The position numbers were made by a program, and so were the translations under genes. A DNA stretch of 60,898 nucleotides from a virus, in IMG/VR virus record IMGVR_UViG_3300027821_000008, positions 1 to 60,898 of that record. One strand, given 5' to 3'. Shown piece after piece: positions 23,001 through 32,315 of the stretch. The notes beneath the pieces were generated by a model. That model was not told where the DNA came from, did not search any database, and was given only the letters and a program-made list of their open reading frames with translations. Position 1 is the first letter of the stretch. Each line of letters begins with the position of its first letter.

Positions 23001-24593
23001 TTAATAGCACTCGAGCCAGCCAGTCAAACCGCTAACGACTACCTTGTAAAAGTTTCTAGCCGGAACGGTGAATAGGTAAGACGGGCCTGGAATGGTAACG
23101 CTAACAGCCGTCGGCGGAGTATTCAAATCCATGTTGATTTGGGCGTTTCCAGAGCCGGATATTGCAACCTGAATTGCTCTGTGGTTTGAGTTGTAGTAGA
23201 CCGTTCCAGACGAGCGAGAGACCGTTGTCCACACTCCGCCAGCAGATGCCTCTCCGCCGGAAGACTCTATTACCCAATATGTCGCGCTTGCTGCTGTGGT
23301 TTTTACTAGCGTATATGTGCAATACTGAATAAGTTGATATGACTGAACAAACGTACCATCGTAGTTTGCAATTGGAAGCGCAGCTCCGCCATTAACTGAT
23401 ACCGTTGCCCCAGCATTAACGTTTGTTGATGCAACAAATGTGACACGCATCCCATTTGGCTGAGATGTTGGCGCAGGCGATAGAGTTAGAGTTACTGCGC
23501 CAGCAGTTCCGCCACACACAGCGTAGTTAGGTGCGCCAGACTGCATGCTCGCTATATCAAGCACGCTTTGAGCGTTAATCTGCGCAAGCGTTGCATTTTG
23601 CGTGCTTAGCGTTGCTGGTATGCCATAGGATGGCATGCCAGTAGCAGACTGTAAAATAAATTTATTAATTGCGGCAGAATAAATCACAGTTACATAGCTG
23701 CCAACCGCGATCGCTTGACCAGATGCAAGCGCAACTCCATCCGTTGATACGATTGGCAGCGCGGCAGCAGACCCAACTTGCAATGTTGGCGATGCGCCGT
23801 TTGCATTAACAGACTTAAATCTGAAGACTGCGCCATCGGCGTATGACGTCACCGCCGGCACAGGGCTAAGAGTGTACGCGGTTGACGAGCCAGATGCCAC
23901 TGCATAGTTTGTGGCGCCGCCCTGAACCGCACCAAGAGATGCCGCATACGTTGCAGACGTGCCGCTCGGGGCTATGATTGGCGAATTCTCTGCCCACAAA
24001 ACAACAAACCTAGAGAATGATTGGCTATATGCCACGCGAACGCGAGACCCGGCAACTATCATGCCAGCAACAAGCGGATTTCCGCCAAGATCATAGACTG
24101 GCTTCGACGCGGCAGACCCGACCGTAATTGTTGGCGATGCCGCGTTTGTATTTGCAGCTATAAAGTCAAACGACATCCCATTGGATATCGCGGTAATTGT
24201 TGGTTGCGGATTGATAATGTAGTTCGACGCAGTGCCAGTGTCAACGGCATAACTGAATTGCATTGACTGAATTTGACTTCCTTGGGCGACGCCAGCAGCC
24301 ATTGCCGCGGTCCACGACTGGTAAATTTTGTCGCCAGCCAGCCATGACTTGCCAGTGCTGCCCTCTTGTGCGCGAATTACCGTCAGGTTGTCGCCAGAAA
24401 CGGCAGTAACGACAACCTCTTCGAATAGGGTTTGCGACGCAGCATCGGTGATAATTACCGTAAATACGGCTCCGCCGGTAAGCGCAGGTATCAACGACCC
24501 GGTGCCAGCGGCAACAGGTATTGTTGTGGCAGACGAGGATACGCCAGATGCCAATGTTGTACTGAACTGATTTTTAAATGTCTGAATGCTCAT
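23001..24593 (-). CDS. tail fibre protein 2, 530 aa
   Basis: The N-terminus (STTLASGVSSSATTIPVAAG..., VIRAQEGSTGKSWLAGD) is paralogous to fibre 1. Repeats of the form NYIINPQPTITAISNGMSFDF.AANTN.ASPT.TVGSAA continue through the shaft. The C-terminal ~90 residues differ from fibre 1. It has its own perfect promoter (24620-24648), embedded in the end of the upstream gene. Confidence 0.8.
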   Translation of the reverse strand: MSIQTFKNQFSTTLASGVSSSATTIPVAAGTGSLIPALTGGAVFTVIITDAASQTLFEEVVVTAVSGDNLTVIRAQEGSTGKSWLAGDKIYQSWTAAMAAGVAQGSQIQSMQFSYAVDTGTASNYIINPQPTITAISNGMSFDFIAANTNAASPTITVGSAASKPVYDLGGNPLVAGMIVAGSRVRVAYSQSFSRFVVLWAENSPIIAPSGTSATYAASLGAVQGGATNYAVASGSSTAYTLSPVPAVTSYADGAVFRFKSVNANGASPTLQVGSAAALPIVSTDGVALASGQAIAVGSYVTVIYSAAINKFILQSATGMPSYGIPATLSTQNATLAQINAQSVLDIASMQSGAPNYAVCGGTAGAVTLTLSPAPTSQPNGMRVTFVASTNVNAGATVSVNGGAALPIANYDGTFVQSYQLIQYCTYTLVKTTAASATYWVIESSGGEASAGGVWTTVSRSSGTVYYNSNHRAIQVAISGSGNAQINMDLNTPPTAVSVTIPGPSYLFTVPARNFYKVVVSGLTGWLECY

Positions 24594-24604
24594 GTTTTAC
24601 CCAG

Positions 24605-25327
24605 TTATCTAATCACAACATTATACACAAACCCGCTCGGCATGTCAAGTATTCCCTGATCAATTGCAGCTTTTAATGCAACGCCGAATGTGGTTAGCAA
24701 ATTACCCGACCCACCAACGCTTTGTCCCATCACAAGGTTTGTATTGACAGGCTGATACCCAAGTAGCATTGGATTGAATGTTTGGTGTGGAGATGTTACA
24801 TTTAATACAATTTGAACTGTTGTTGAATTAACAAACCCAACAGACACCACATATCCAGCCCAAGAATTCAGCGCAACGCCATTTTGTCCAAATAAAAATT
24901 GCAGACATTTTCTTTTTAGATTGGCAATTGTATAGACTGGGCCATCTTGTCTGAGGGTTTGCCATGTCAGTACGCGCTTATACTCGTCATCCGTGAATGC
25001 ACGAGAAAATGCAGGCTGTGATATTGGCGAGCCGATACCAGATGTTATGCCGAGTGGGGAGTTGCCGCCTATGCCCTGCGTCTGAAATCCGCCATCAACT
25101 GATCCAGCCAAAAACAAATTTGGCCTTGCTATATTATACAGTCCATTTCCGACTAAGTCAAGCAGAGACCCGGAGATAATTGTGCCGGGATGATATGGAA
25201 GATTTATTGCATTAAAGAAATCCAAGTAATCCTGCTGCGTCAGATTTATTGACGCGAACAGGGCTTGAATATCGGCATCATCTGCATACTGATTATATGC
25301 CCTAGAGGGTATAACTTTGGAAAGCAT
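24605..25327 (-). CDS. baseplate protein, DUF2612-like, 240 aa
   Basis: It begins MLSKVIPSRAYNQYADDADIQALFASIN and continues with LPYHPGTIISGSLLDLVGNGLYNIARP, the layout of DUF2612 baseplate proteins found right after baseplate J. It lies between J and the fibres, so it probably links fibres to the baseplate edge. Its last codons contain a perfect minus-strand promoter. Confidence 0.7.
   Translation of the reverse strand: MLSKVIPSRAYNQYADDADIQALFASINLTQQDYLDFFNAINLPYHPGTIISGSLLDLVGNGLYNIARPNLFLAGSVDGGFQTQGIGGNSPLGITSGIGSPISQPAFSRAFTDDEYKRVLTWQTLRQDGPVYTIANLKRKCLQFLFGQNGVALNSWAGYVVSVGFVNSTTVQIVLNVTSPHQTFNPMLLGYQPVNTNLVMGQSVGGSGNLLTTFGVALKAAIDQGILDMPSGFVYNVVIR
24620..24648 (-). promoter_or_regulatory. 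perfect promoter inside the end of the baseplate gene
   Basis: Minus strand TTGACA (24648-24643), 17 bases, TATAAT (24625-24620). The spacer is the coding sequence for the C-terminus of the gene at 24605-25327 and contains a GGGTTTG word. It lies 27 bases before the fibre 2 start codon and would raise fibre expression. Confidence 0.7.
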
Positions 25328-25328
25328 A

Positions 25329-26771
25329 TTAGCCTCTCAGAACAGTTATGTTCGAGCCTGTTGTCGATGTGTACAAATAGCCCTGACTATCTGCCAGATA
25401 GGTTATTGGCGCGGACGGATTAAATGGCGCCGTGATGCCATCAAAGCTAACCGCAATGCTCATGTTCGAGAACTGCGTTGGGCTAAGCAAGCTTGGGCTT
25501 GCGTTCAGCGCCGCATTGGCTATATCGTTTGTTGTGAACGAATTGCCGGCAGGTATTGAATTTATAAAGCTTGCGATTGCAGTTTGAATATTTTGTTGCA
25601 ATTGGCTGGCGCTGGCGAATGCAGGAACCAGCGTATTCCATGTCACGGTTGCAGACACAAGCTGCGGGATCGGCTGAATATAATTAACAGAATATGTATC
25701 TGGGTAGTCAACAACGCCAACCGTTGTATTGCGCGGATTGCTCTGTAAAAATGCGTTGCCCGATACGTTGCCAGAATAAGATGAAAGCGTTGCGTTTGTA
25801 ATAACGGTAAATTGATCAACAACTGACAGAACAGTGTATGTAACGCCGTCAAGAGATGTGAATGGCGACAGGGTCTCTCCGGTCACCACCAGAGTCGATC
25901 CGGGCGAGAAGTGATGCGCCAGGGAAAACTTCATTTGAACGTTTGTGGTGCCAGTAACCTGAACAAGATTATTTACGCTAATACCGAGCAGTGGCGCAAA
26001 GAATCCAGAGTTGTATATTGCGCCAGCAATCAGTGCCGGATCGCCACCGGCCACCATTATTCCTGCGCCGGCAGGCAATTGCAATACGCGAATTGTTCTA
26101 TTTACAACGCCAGGAATTGACGCTATTTGCGACCTTATGACAGATGGGGCGCTTCCAACAGGAGCTGCATTTGCAGTTACGATGCGATTGCGATAGTCGT
26201 TTGGCAACTCTGTGCCAGTGCCAGCTGCGCCGGGCAGCGGATTGTTGACCGTGATAGTATATAGCGGGGGCTGTGCGCTTACAACCGTGGTGACGGTATT
26301 GGCCGCAACCGTTATTCCCGTGGCAGACGATGCTATGCAATAAACGGGCGTCGTGACACCGCCAGACGATGTGACGGAAGCGTGCTGCGTAACGAATTGA
26401 TTTGTGCCATCAGACACAATAAATCCAGCCGGTATTACCGAGTTAGCTGGAGCAGAAAAAACAACGTTGACAGATGAGTTTGCCGCCGCGCCCACGACGC
26501 CAAGCGGCCCAAGCACAACCTGGCCTATTTGATTAAGAACGGCCATGTTTGCAGTTCTTGGGCTAATTGAGTTAATTAGCTCAGTTGCAGCAGAATCAGA
26601 TACCAGGCATTGCGCAACGCCAGTTTCAACCACGTCGGCAATCAGAGAGCCGGGAAGGTTTGTTGTCAGGCCAGGCGATAGCGCTGTCGCATTTGTGATA
26701 ACCGTGTTGTACATATCTGACGGCTGAGCGCTAACCCTGCCTTGATTCGAGATAACGACGGAGACTGTCAT
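25329..26771 (-). CDS. baseplate J-like protein, 480 aa
   Basis: The baseplate J pattern is seen in PSDMYNTVITNATALSPGLTTNLPGSLIADVVET near 18-50, in GRQ/LPNDYRNRIVTANA-type sequence near 190, and in the C-terminal helix ASQLQQNIQTAIASFINSIPAG. Residues ~260-345 look like an inserted beta domain (VTGTTNVQMKFSLAHHFSPGSTLVVTG...) also found in the sheath and decoration proteins. It forms the outer wedge of the baseplate. Confidence 0.85.
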   Translation of the reverse strand: MTVSVVISNQGRVSAQPSDMYNTVITNATALSPGLTTNLPGSLIADVVETGVAQCLVSDSAATELINSISPRTANMAVLNQIGQVVLGPLGVVGAAANSSVNVVFSAPANSVIPAGFIVSDGTNQFVTQHASVTSSGGVTTPVYCIASSATGITVAANTVTTVVSAQPPLYTITVNNPLPGAAGTGTELPNDYRNRIVTANAAPVGSAPSVIRSQIASIPGVVNRTIRVLQLPAGAGIMVAGGDPALIAGAIYNSGFFAPLLGISVNNLVQVTGTTNVQMKFSLAHHFSPGSTLVVTGETLSPFTSLDGVTYTVLSVVDQFTVITNATLSSYSGNVSGNAFLQSNPRNTTVGVVDYPDTYSVNYIQPIPQLVSATVTWNTLVPAFASASQLQQNIQTAIASFINSIPAGNSFTTNDIANAALNASPSLLSPTQFSNMSIAVSFDGITAPFNPSAPITYLADSQGYLYTSTTGSNITVLRG

Positions 26772-26792
26772 GTTATATGTCCTGTGCGATTA

Positions 26793-27137
26793 TTAGGCAG
26801 CGATACTCAATACTATGGTCGATCCATTATTCTTTACAATGGAGACAGAGTACACTGGATTGTTAGGATCGGTGCGCTGAATTGAAAGCGCCGCGAATTT
26901 TCCTGCAAATTGCTTCTGTAGCTGCGCAACGTAGAAGTCGGGGAAGAACTGATGAACCAGCGCGGCCCTGGCCGGGATGCCGGTTTTTGCAAAAAATGGA
27001 GACTCGCCAAGCTCCAACTTAAGGCACTGTATGAGGGTCGTTACCCACACGTTACTGTTGTCCCCGTTGACGTCAGTGTCAACCTCAATCCACTTTACGG
27101 AGCCATCTGGCTGAATTGCTCTGCCGTATGTTCTCAT
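26793..27137 (-). CDS. baseplate wedge protein (Mu gp46/gp25-like), 114 aa
   Basis: Small protein with VWVTTLIQCLKLELGESPFFAKTGIPA near residues 30-56, the core pattern of gp25-like wedge proteins. It lies just before baseplate J and after the spike in the gene order usual for myoviruses. Probable inner wedge subunit. Confidence 0.7.
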   Translation of the reverse strand: MRTYGRAIQPDGSVKWIEVDTDVNGDNSNVWVTTLIQCLKLELGESPFFAKTGIPARAALVHQFFPDFYVAQLQKQFAGKFAALSIQRTDPNNPVYSVSIVKNNGSTIVLSIAA

Positions 27138-27147
27138 TTAAAATTCC

Positions 27148-27861
27148 TTATGGGGCAATATTCGAGCCAGAGAAGGGAGATGTCGGTGCGCCAGTATTGC
27201 CGCCCTGCGGGTCCACGTGAACGTGAGTATTTAGCCATGTCACAAGTGCGCTCCAGGCCGCGTTCATTCCAGAAACAGACGTGCTATGAGCGCCATCAGA
27301 GAATGAGCTGTTTGCCCCTGATATTGACCACCCAGAAGGGGTCAATGACATTGTTGTTCCGCCGCAAGTTGCCTGTATTGTAGACGGGCCTGTCATGACG
27401 ATTGAAGTTGGCGTAAGCGTAAACACGGAACCGCTTCCGCTGTCTCGAAGCACAACGCCACCAGGGCCATACACAGTAACAGATGTTGGGTCAACCGCAC
27501 TCCATGCCGTGTTTGCTATTGGCAAGAATACAAGAGATGATAGGTTGGTGATGCCAGAGTCGGTTGGCACATCGGTGCCAAGTCCGGACTGCTTTGCAAT
27601 GCTTACATCCATTGGAACGACCACGCCCAAATCACCATGTTTGATTGGGTAGCGAATATATTCTGGGCCGAATAGGGGGATTGTTACGTTGGGCAAATTG
27701 TAACTTGTTGTTACATCGAATGCAACGGTAATTATTGCGCCAGAAACGGACACTACGTGACATGGAAGGGCGCGTGACTGCTTTGCAATTGCGTCGGTCG
27801 CCCTTGCGATTGCCACGTCATTTAGGCTGGTGCCCAAATTCCTTTTTAATGCAGTTGACAT
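27148..27861 (-). CDS. baseplate spike protein (gpV/Mu gp45-like), 237 aa
   Basis: An OB-like N-terminal part (CHVVSVSGAIITVAFDVTTSYNLPNVTIPLFGPEY) is followed by a Gly/Ser/Thr-rich beta-helix region and NTHVHVDPQGG near 212-222, an HxH metal-binding pattern as in phage spike tips. A GGAG site precedes ATG 27861. It pierces the outer membrane at the centre of the baseplate. Confidence 0.8.
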   Translation of the reverse strand: MSTALKRNLGTSLNDVAIARATDAIAKQSRALPCHVVSVSGAIITVAFDVTTSYNLPNVTIPLFGPEYIRYPIKHGDLGVVVPMDVSIAKQSGLGTDVPTDSGITNLSSLVFLPIANTAWSAVDPTSVTVYGPGGVVLRDSGSGSVFTLTPTSIVMTGPSTIQATCGGTTMSLTPSGWSISGANSSFSDGAHSTSVSGMNAAWSALVTWLNTHVHVDPQGGNTGAPTSPFSGSNIAP

Positions 27862-27877
27862 GCCTTCTCCGGGATTA

Positions 27878-28912
27878 TTATGCTGGAATGCAATTAATTA
27901 TGGTGACCCACGCGCTTCCGTCTGGCGACTTTGAGTTGCCAACGTGGCGCACGGAAATTACCCTATAATTTCCTGTAAATGTCAGCGCGCTTGACTTGCC
28001 AATAAAGCCAGACTGATCGCCAGATCGGGTTAGTGAGTTTTGCGTTACCTGCGTTGATGGGAGGGACACTATGTCGCCAACACCTATATCACTACGCATT
28101 ATCAATTGTAATTGAGCCTCAGAGTTATTAACCCAAGTTGGCTGACCAACAAGGTCGACAAATGATATCGCCTTTGGCGCGGTTGCAGTTAGCGCATCAA
28201 AAACGCTAAAGCCACCACTTGGCGTTCTTATAATCTTAACTCCGTCGTAAATTGGCGCGGCCTGGCTGGCTGGGGCATTTGCAGACTTCGGTATAATAAC
28301 CTTTCCTGCGGTTAATTGAGTGATTGTTAGCGCCAGCTGGTCTAGCGACTTATATATGCCGTAGTGATCCTCTGTTGCTGTGATGCTCTGAATGCTGATG
28401 TTTATTATTTTTTTCGGATATGATAAAGACAGGCAGGATTTAATTGCGTCAGAAATCAAAGTGCCCTTTTTCCAAGAGAATACTATGCCGCCAGTTGGGT
28501 TGGCCGACAGGTCTACTGGAATTGACGATGCCAAAAGAATATCAAGAAATTGATTTGTTCCCTGCCAGTTGCCGAATGATTGCGCAACAATTCCGAATGT
28601 AATTGGCCCGTACTGCGATGCGCTCGCAAGCGGAAGGCCTGACGCCATTCCAGCGCTTACGGAAATATTGGCCGAGGGGCTTGCGTTTGGTTTTGGGAAT
28701 AGCTGTCTCGCGTACGATATATCCTGAATTGGGATTCCCCAAATCCTGATAAAATCATTGCCCGCGCCGGCATCGCCATACTGATTAACTGTGATGTCAA
28801 ATTCCACAAGTGGCGCGCCAGGGTTAAATATGCCGGCATCGCTATGGCTATTCCATCTGCGCAGAACATTGCCGCTTGTTGCGTCGGTCAATACAATATC
28901 AAATCTGCGCAT
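27878..28912 (-). CDS. baseplate hub protein, 344 aa
   Basis: It starts MRRFDIVLTDATSGNVLRRW and continues with a strand-rich domain; position between the plug-like gene and the spike matches the hub (gp27/gpD-type) of small myoviruses. No enzymatic motif is seen. Assignment is mainly from gene order. Confidence 0.6.
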   Translation of the reverse strand: MRRFDIVLTDATSGNVLRRWNSHSDAGIFNPGAPLVEFDITVNQYGDAGAGNDFIRIWGIPIQDISYARQLFPKPNASPSANISVSAGMASGLPLASASQYGPITFGIVAQSFGNWQGTNQFLDILLASSIPVDLSANPTGGIVFSWKKGTLISDAIKSCLSLSYPKKIINISIQSITATEDHYGIYKSLDQLALTITQLTAGKVIIPKSANAPASQAAPIYDGVKIIRTPSGGFSVFDALTATAPKAISFVDLVGQPTWVNNSEAQLQLIMRSDIGVGDIVSLPSTQVTQNSLTRSGDQSGFIGKSSALTFTGNYRVISVRHVGNSKSPDGSAWVTIINCIPA

Positions 28913-28923
28913 CTGTCGGCCTT

Positions 28924-29196
28924 TTAATTGGTAACCTCAAAGGATTGTGACGACCCACGAAATACCATGGGCGTTTTAAAATATCCTGCATTTAGATTAA
29001 TGTCGGCAGAGTCAGAAGACTCCACAAGCGGCATAGTATATATGATATTTTGTCCGCTGTCAACAACCTGAACATAAAATCTTTGACCAAACAACGACCA
29101 CTTTGTTGTGATCGTGTATGTGGCCCCATCAAAAGAGGCCTGAAAACCAAAATTCCCAGCCGACTGTGATGTGAATGGTGTAATGGTTTTTGTCAT
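28924..29196 (-). CDS. small baseplate (plug-like) protein, 90 aa
   Basis: ATG 29196 begins MTKTITPFTSQSAGNFGF; the longer upstream frame overlaps the previous gene. The product is an all-beta small protein (QASFDGATYTITTKWSLFGQRFYVQVVDSGQ) typical of the plug-type baseplate proteins found next to hub genes. Identification is by context. Confidence 0.5.
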   Translation of the reverse strand: MTKTITPFTSQSAGNFGFQASFDGATYTITTKWSLFGQRFYVQVVDSGQNIIYTMPLVESSDSADINLNAGYFKTPMVFRGSSQSFEVTN

Positions 29197-29204
29197 AATG
29201 TCTA

Positions 29205-29891
29205 TTAAAATAGGCCAGAAATATCTTGGATTGCGCCAGATGCGAAGTTGGATATTGATGCACCAATACCAGACCATGTTGGCTGAGTCAGAAATTGACC
29301 GCCAGCACTGATTTTTGACATTAGATTGTCTTGGGCCTGCTGAGCATCTTCAAGAGTGAGGAGGGGGCGCAAAAAGTCAAACTGGTATGCTGTTTGGACT
29401 TGCAGGTCATCAGGCACTGTAACGTCACGTATCGACGTCAATATGCAATTATCATAAATGCATGCTGGAGTCATTACCGTGTATGTGCCACCAAGATCGC
29501 GATGCTTATCAAGAGTCGCCTTCAGCAGAGTCATGGTTGCCGTCTTCAGAAAGAAGCCACCATCGCCACTTGCCGGGCAAAACATGATCATTGATATTGC
29601 GTTCGGATGAGTGATTACAGCGTTTGCAGCAACTGACTGATTGGCGAATGGATACAATCCAATCTGATTGTTTTGAAGCGTGGAGCCTGGCATCGGCTTG
29701 AACTTGGCGAAATAATCATCAAGATCAAGAATTCCGTCCAGGCTGCCATTAAGCAGGGACTCAACCGCGCCACCTGCCTGCAATAACGCAGCGATTGGCA
29801 TCGCCCCAAGGGTGAGGGATGCCACGCCGCCAGTAAGTACTATCGGGCTAATCTCATAGCCAAGCGAATATGCAGTTCTTAATACGCTCAT
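29205..29891 (-). CDS. tail/baseplate protein after the tape measure, 228 aa
   Basis: Lies between tape measure and hub genes and ends in a helical region (LEDAQQAQDNLMSKISAGGQ...). The central part (HPNAISMIMFCPASGDGGFF, HRDLGGTYTVMTPACIYDNC) is alpha-beta. It probably helps assemble the hub or tail tip. No named motif recognised. Confidence 0.55.
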   Translation of the reverse strand: MSVLRTAYSLGYEISPIVLTGGVASLTLGAMPIAALLQAGGAVESLLNGSLDGILDLDDYFAKFKPMPGSTLQNNQIGLYPFANQSVAANAVITHPNAISMIMFCPASGDGGFFLKTATMTLLKATLDKHRDLGGTYTVMTPACIYDNCILTSIRDVTVPDDLQVQTAYQFDFLRPLLTLEDAQQAQDNLMSKISAGGQFLTQPTWSGIGASISNFASGAIQDISGLF

Positions 29892-29894
29892 CGA

Positions 29895-31607
29895 TTAACT
29901 CCCAGATGCCTTTTGTGAGACGACTGATATATTGCCGCCGGTTTGGTCATTTATTGTTACGTTGCTATTTACGGACACATTGACATTCTGCGTTCTGGCT
30001 GCGTGCTTCATAATTGAGCCGTAGTATCCCTGGCCCTCTTTAGTTAGTCCGCTGCGCCAATTATTTCCAAGCTGCTTGATATCTTTGTCAACTGCGCCTT
30101 CGCCATCATGATATGCGGCAAATGCCTTCTCTTGATCTCCACCGTATCTCTTCATGAGATACTTCATGTACATGGCCTGAGCTTTGGCCGCCTTCTTTGG
30201 GTCAAGCATATCTTTTTGAGAATAGCCGAACCTATTTGCTGTGCCCTTGATAAACTGCGTAAGCCCGGTTGCAGACGAAGTCTTTGCCATGGCATTAGGG
30301 TCGCCGCCAGACTCTGTCAGCATTTGTGCTGCAAGCATTTGCGGAGACACGCCAGAAGATATTCCAGTGGATGCCGCCAGATCAACTAATTGCTGCGGGG
30401 ACAGCCTCCCGTTTTTTCCGAGAGACATTGCCTTGCCAGCCCCTGCGGTATTCGCGCCGCCAGAGTATTTCCATCCGGCATTTGGATTTTTCATCCATGT
30501 TGCGTTGGCGTTTTGATCTCCGCCCTCAACTGTCTTTTGCGCCTCTATTGTGGCTGCATTTTCTCCGTTTTGGTCGCTTTCGTTTGCGCCGAAGAAGTTA
30601 GTTCTAGACCAGAAAGACACCATCTTTTCTATGCCACCAGCCATTGTTAAAATCAGCGGGGTAAGCGTAGAGAATGCCTTCTGAATGCCAACGAAGGCCT
30701 CTGCCTTGATATTGGCAAATTGACGCATCACATCTTGAAACTTTTCCTGATCCTTGTCGGAGATTGCAAGCTTCTTGGCTTGCGCCTCTGTTGCCGAAAC
30801 AAGCTTGTCAACCTCTGCTGCCTTCATCTTGCTTAGACGCTGTAACTCGTCGGCAGACATAAACTGGTCATAGCCATACGTGCGTGCATTTTGGGCGCTA
30901 TATCCGCCCTGAGCGTCCATATCCTTTTTGATTTTTCTGATTACCTCAGCTGACAACTGAAAATTGTCTTTTTTGTCGTAATCATTTATGCCGAGTCTTG
31001 CAAAATTTATGTGCTTGTTGATATCGGTTTTGTTGGCCTGAATATTGCCAAGAAATGATTCAGCGTCAACAATTGGCGACAGGTTATTCTTTGCTGCGTT
31101 GAGCTGCGCAGATGTAACGCCAAGACCCTGTGATGCGCGGCGATCAGCGCCAGCGCCAGCAGCAGTGCCAGTATATATGCCGATTGCGCCGCCGATTACC
31201 GACTTGATGTCTCTTAGGGCAAATCCAGCAACAGCAACGTTCTTTGCGAAGTTAAACAGGCCAGAGTTTGCTTCATTCTCAGCAGCCTTGCGCTTCTTCA
31301 TGAATTCTTTGTCTTGGTCAAACTTATCCTTGCCAAGCTTGATTTCGTCTTTCGTGCTCTTGGCCCTGGCCTTGGCCGTATTGAGCGCATCAAGCGACGC
31401 AGAGCCACCGCCAGACGATCCGGACGATCCGCCAATACCTGAGCCGCCACCGCCAATCTTAACGCCACCAAGAGCGTCTACGAGTCTTTTGGCAGCCTCT
31501 GGGGACGTCTCTAATTGTTGGCGAAACTTATCAAAGCGGGAAATGAATGCGTCAAATTTGGAGGTCTCGACGTCGATCTGAACGACAACCTTTTTGTTAT
31601 CAGCCAT
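29895..31607 (-). CDS. tail tape measure protein with lytic transglycosylase domain, 570 aa
   Basis: The N-terminal half is helical, with a Gly/Ser linker near 60-75 and a hydrophobic stretch near 125-150. Residues ~395-520 form an SLT domain: AAQMLTESGGDPNAMAKTSS (catalytic Glu), ATGLTQFIKGTANRFGY, AFAAYHDGEGAV. It sets tail length, which at 570 residues would be short, and locally opens peptidoglycan on entry. ATG 31607 lies just after a strong terminator. Confidence 0.85.
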   Translation of the reverse strand: MADNKKVVVQIDVETSKFDAFISRFDKFRQQLETSPEAAKRLVDALGGVKIGGGGSGIGGSSGSSGGGSASLDALNTAKARAKSTKDEIKLGKDKFDQDKEFMKKRKAAENEANSGLFNFAKNVAVAGFALRDIKSVIGGAIGIYTGTAAGAGADRRASQGLGVTSAQLNAAKNNLSPIVDAESFLGNIQANKTDINKHINFARLGINDYDKKDNFQLSAEVIRKIKKDMDAQGGYSAQNARTYGYDQFMSADELQRLSKMKAAEVDKLVSATEAQAKKLAISDKDQEKFQDVMRQFANIKAEAFVGIQKAFSTLTPLILTMAGGIEKMVSFWSRTNFFGANESDQNGENAATIEAQKTVEGGDQNANATWMKNPNAGWKYSGGANTAGAGKAMSLGKNGRLSPQQLVDLAASTGISSGVSPQMLAAQMLTESGGDPNAMAKTSSATGLTQFIKGTANRFGYSQKDMLDPKKAAKAQAMYMKYLMKRYGGDQEKAFAAYHDGEGAVDKDIKQLGNNWRSGLTKEGQGYYGSIMKHAARTQNVNVSVNSNVTINDQTGGNISVVSQKASGS

Positions 31608-31613
31608 GTACGC

Positions 31614-31655
31614 CCCAAAAAAATAACGCCCAGAGCAATTACTTTGCTCTGAGCG
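31614..31655 (-). terminator. intrinsic terminator between tail chaperones and tape measure
   Basis: An eleven-pair stem (31645-31655 with 31627-31637, one G-T pair, seven-base loop) is followed on the minus strand by TTATTTTTTT. The stem overlaps the last codons of the chaperone extension. Partial read-through or antitermination would be needed to express the tape measure from upstream. Confidence 0.85.
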
Positions 31656-31938
31656 CCTGTGTTAAATATCTATCTCGAAACTCTTGCGCATCCTTGAATG
31701 CAAACTTGTGCTTCTTCACGAAGAATTCTTCCCATCCCCTGCCAGATAGCCATTGAAGGTAATCTGCAATTAAGTGGTCGGCGTCTCGGAAGAACTCTCG
31801 TCTGTGGTCGATGTCGGCAAGGAATTCTTGTAATCCGTAATGCTCAAGTAGGTTCCCGCAAATGCCCACATTGTACCCATTTGTGACAGAACTATCTCCC
31901 TGTCCACTTTGCGGTTGAGCAAGGCTAAGGTAAAAAAA
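31639..31938 (-). CDS. tail assembly chaperone, -1 frameshift extension
   Basis: This frame is in the -1 register of the chaperone gene at 31770-32315 and stays open from before the T7 slip site to a stop at 31639. After the slip it reads YLSLAQPQSGQGDSS...LRAK, adding about 100 residues. The longer product corresponds to the gpGT-type chaperone that binds the tape measure. The open frame reaches up to 31998, but there is no ribosome site for separate translation. Confidence 0.75.
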   Translation of the reverse strand, partial: FFYLSLAQPQSGQGDSSVTNGYNVGICGNLLEHYGLQEFLADIDHRREFFRDADHLIADYLQWLSGRGWEEFFVKKHKFAFKDAQEFRDRYLTQALRAK

Positions 31939-32315
31939 GCAAGGACGTTTTCCACCTCCTCCGCCTCGTCCTCCGATAGGAGTCCTTTTTGAACACAATC
32001 AAAGAATGGGCGGGTTTGCCATCCAGCATCAGTCAGTGTCATGACATTTGCTGAGCGCTTGATTTCATTCAAGAGTCCCTGCTCCACGTCATCGATAGTT
32101 CCAAGCTCTGTTGCCAGGCTGCGAATCAACTTTGCCGCGATGCGCGGACCGACGATGACTTGACCGTTTGTGTAGATGTCAGAGAATACACGCGACAATA
32201 CGATGATGTAACGATCAAATACTGTCTTGTGGATTGGTGTGGCGTGGATGTGAATCTCAGACCCATCATCAGCCGTGACCTTCATGACCAAATTCAGCTT
32301 CTTGTCAATCTTCAT
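31770..32315 (-). CDS. tail assembly chaperone, 181 aa
   Basis: It lies between tube and tape measure genes, as gpG-type chaperones do. It begins MKIDKKLNLVMKVTADDGSEIHIHATPI, followed by a helical body. About 55 residues before its stop is a T7 run in phase for a -1 slip (T TTT TTT), giving a longer form. ATG 32315 overlaps the end of the GIY-YIG gene. Confidence 0.8.
   Translation of the reverse strand: MKIDKKLNLVMKVTADDGSEIHIHATPIHKTVFDRYIIVLSRVFSDIYTNGQVIVGPRIAAKLIRSLATELGTIDDVEQGLLNEIKRSANVMTLTDAGWQTRPFFDCVQKGLLSEDEAEEVENVLAFFTLALLNRKVDREIVLSQMGTMWAFAGTYLSITDYKNSLPTSTTDESSSETPTT
31932..31938 (-). promoter_or_regulatory. probable -1 ribosomal frameshift site (T7)
   Basis: On the minus strand GC-TTTTTTT-ACC is read GCT TTT TTT ACC in the chaperone frame, a U UUU UUU slippery heptamer. 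After a -1 slip the frame continues 31639-31938. No other canonical heptamer was found in the overlap. Confidence 0.7.
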
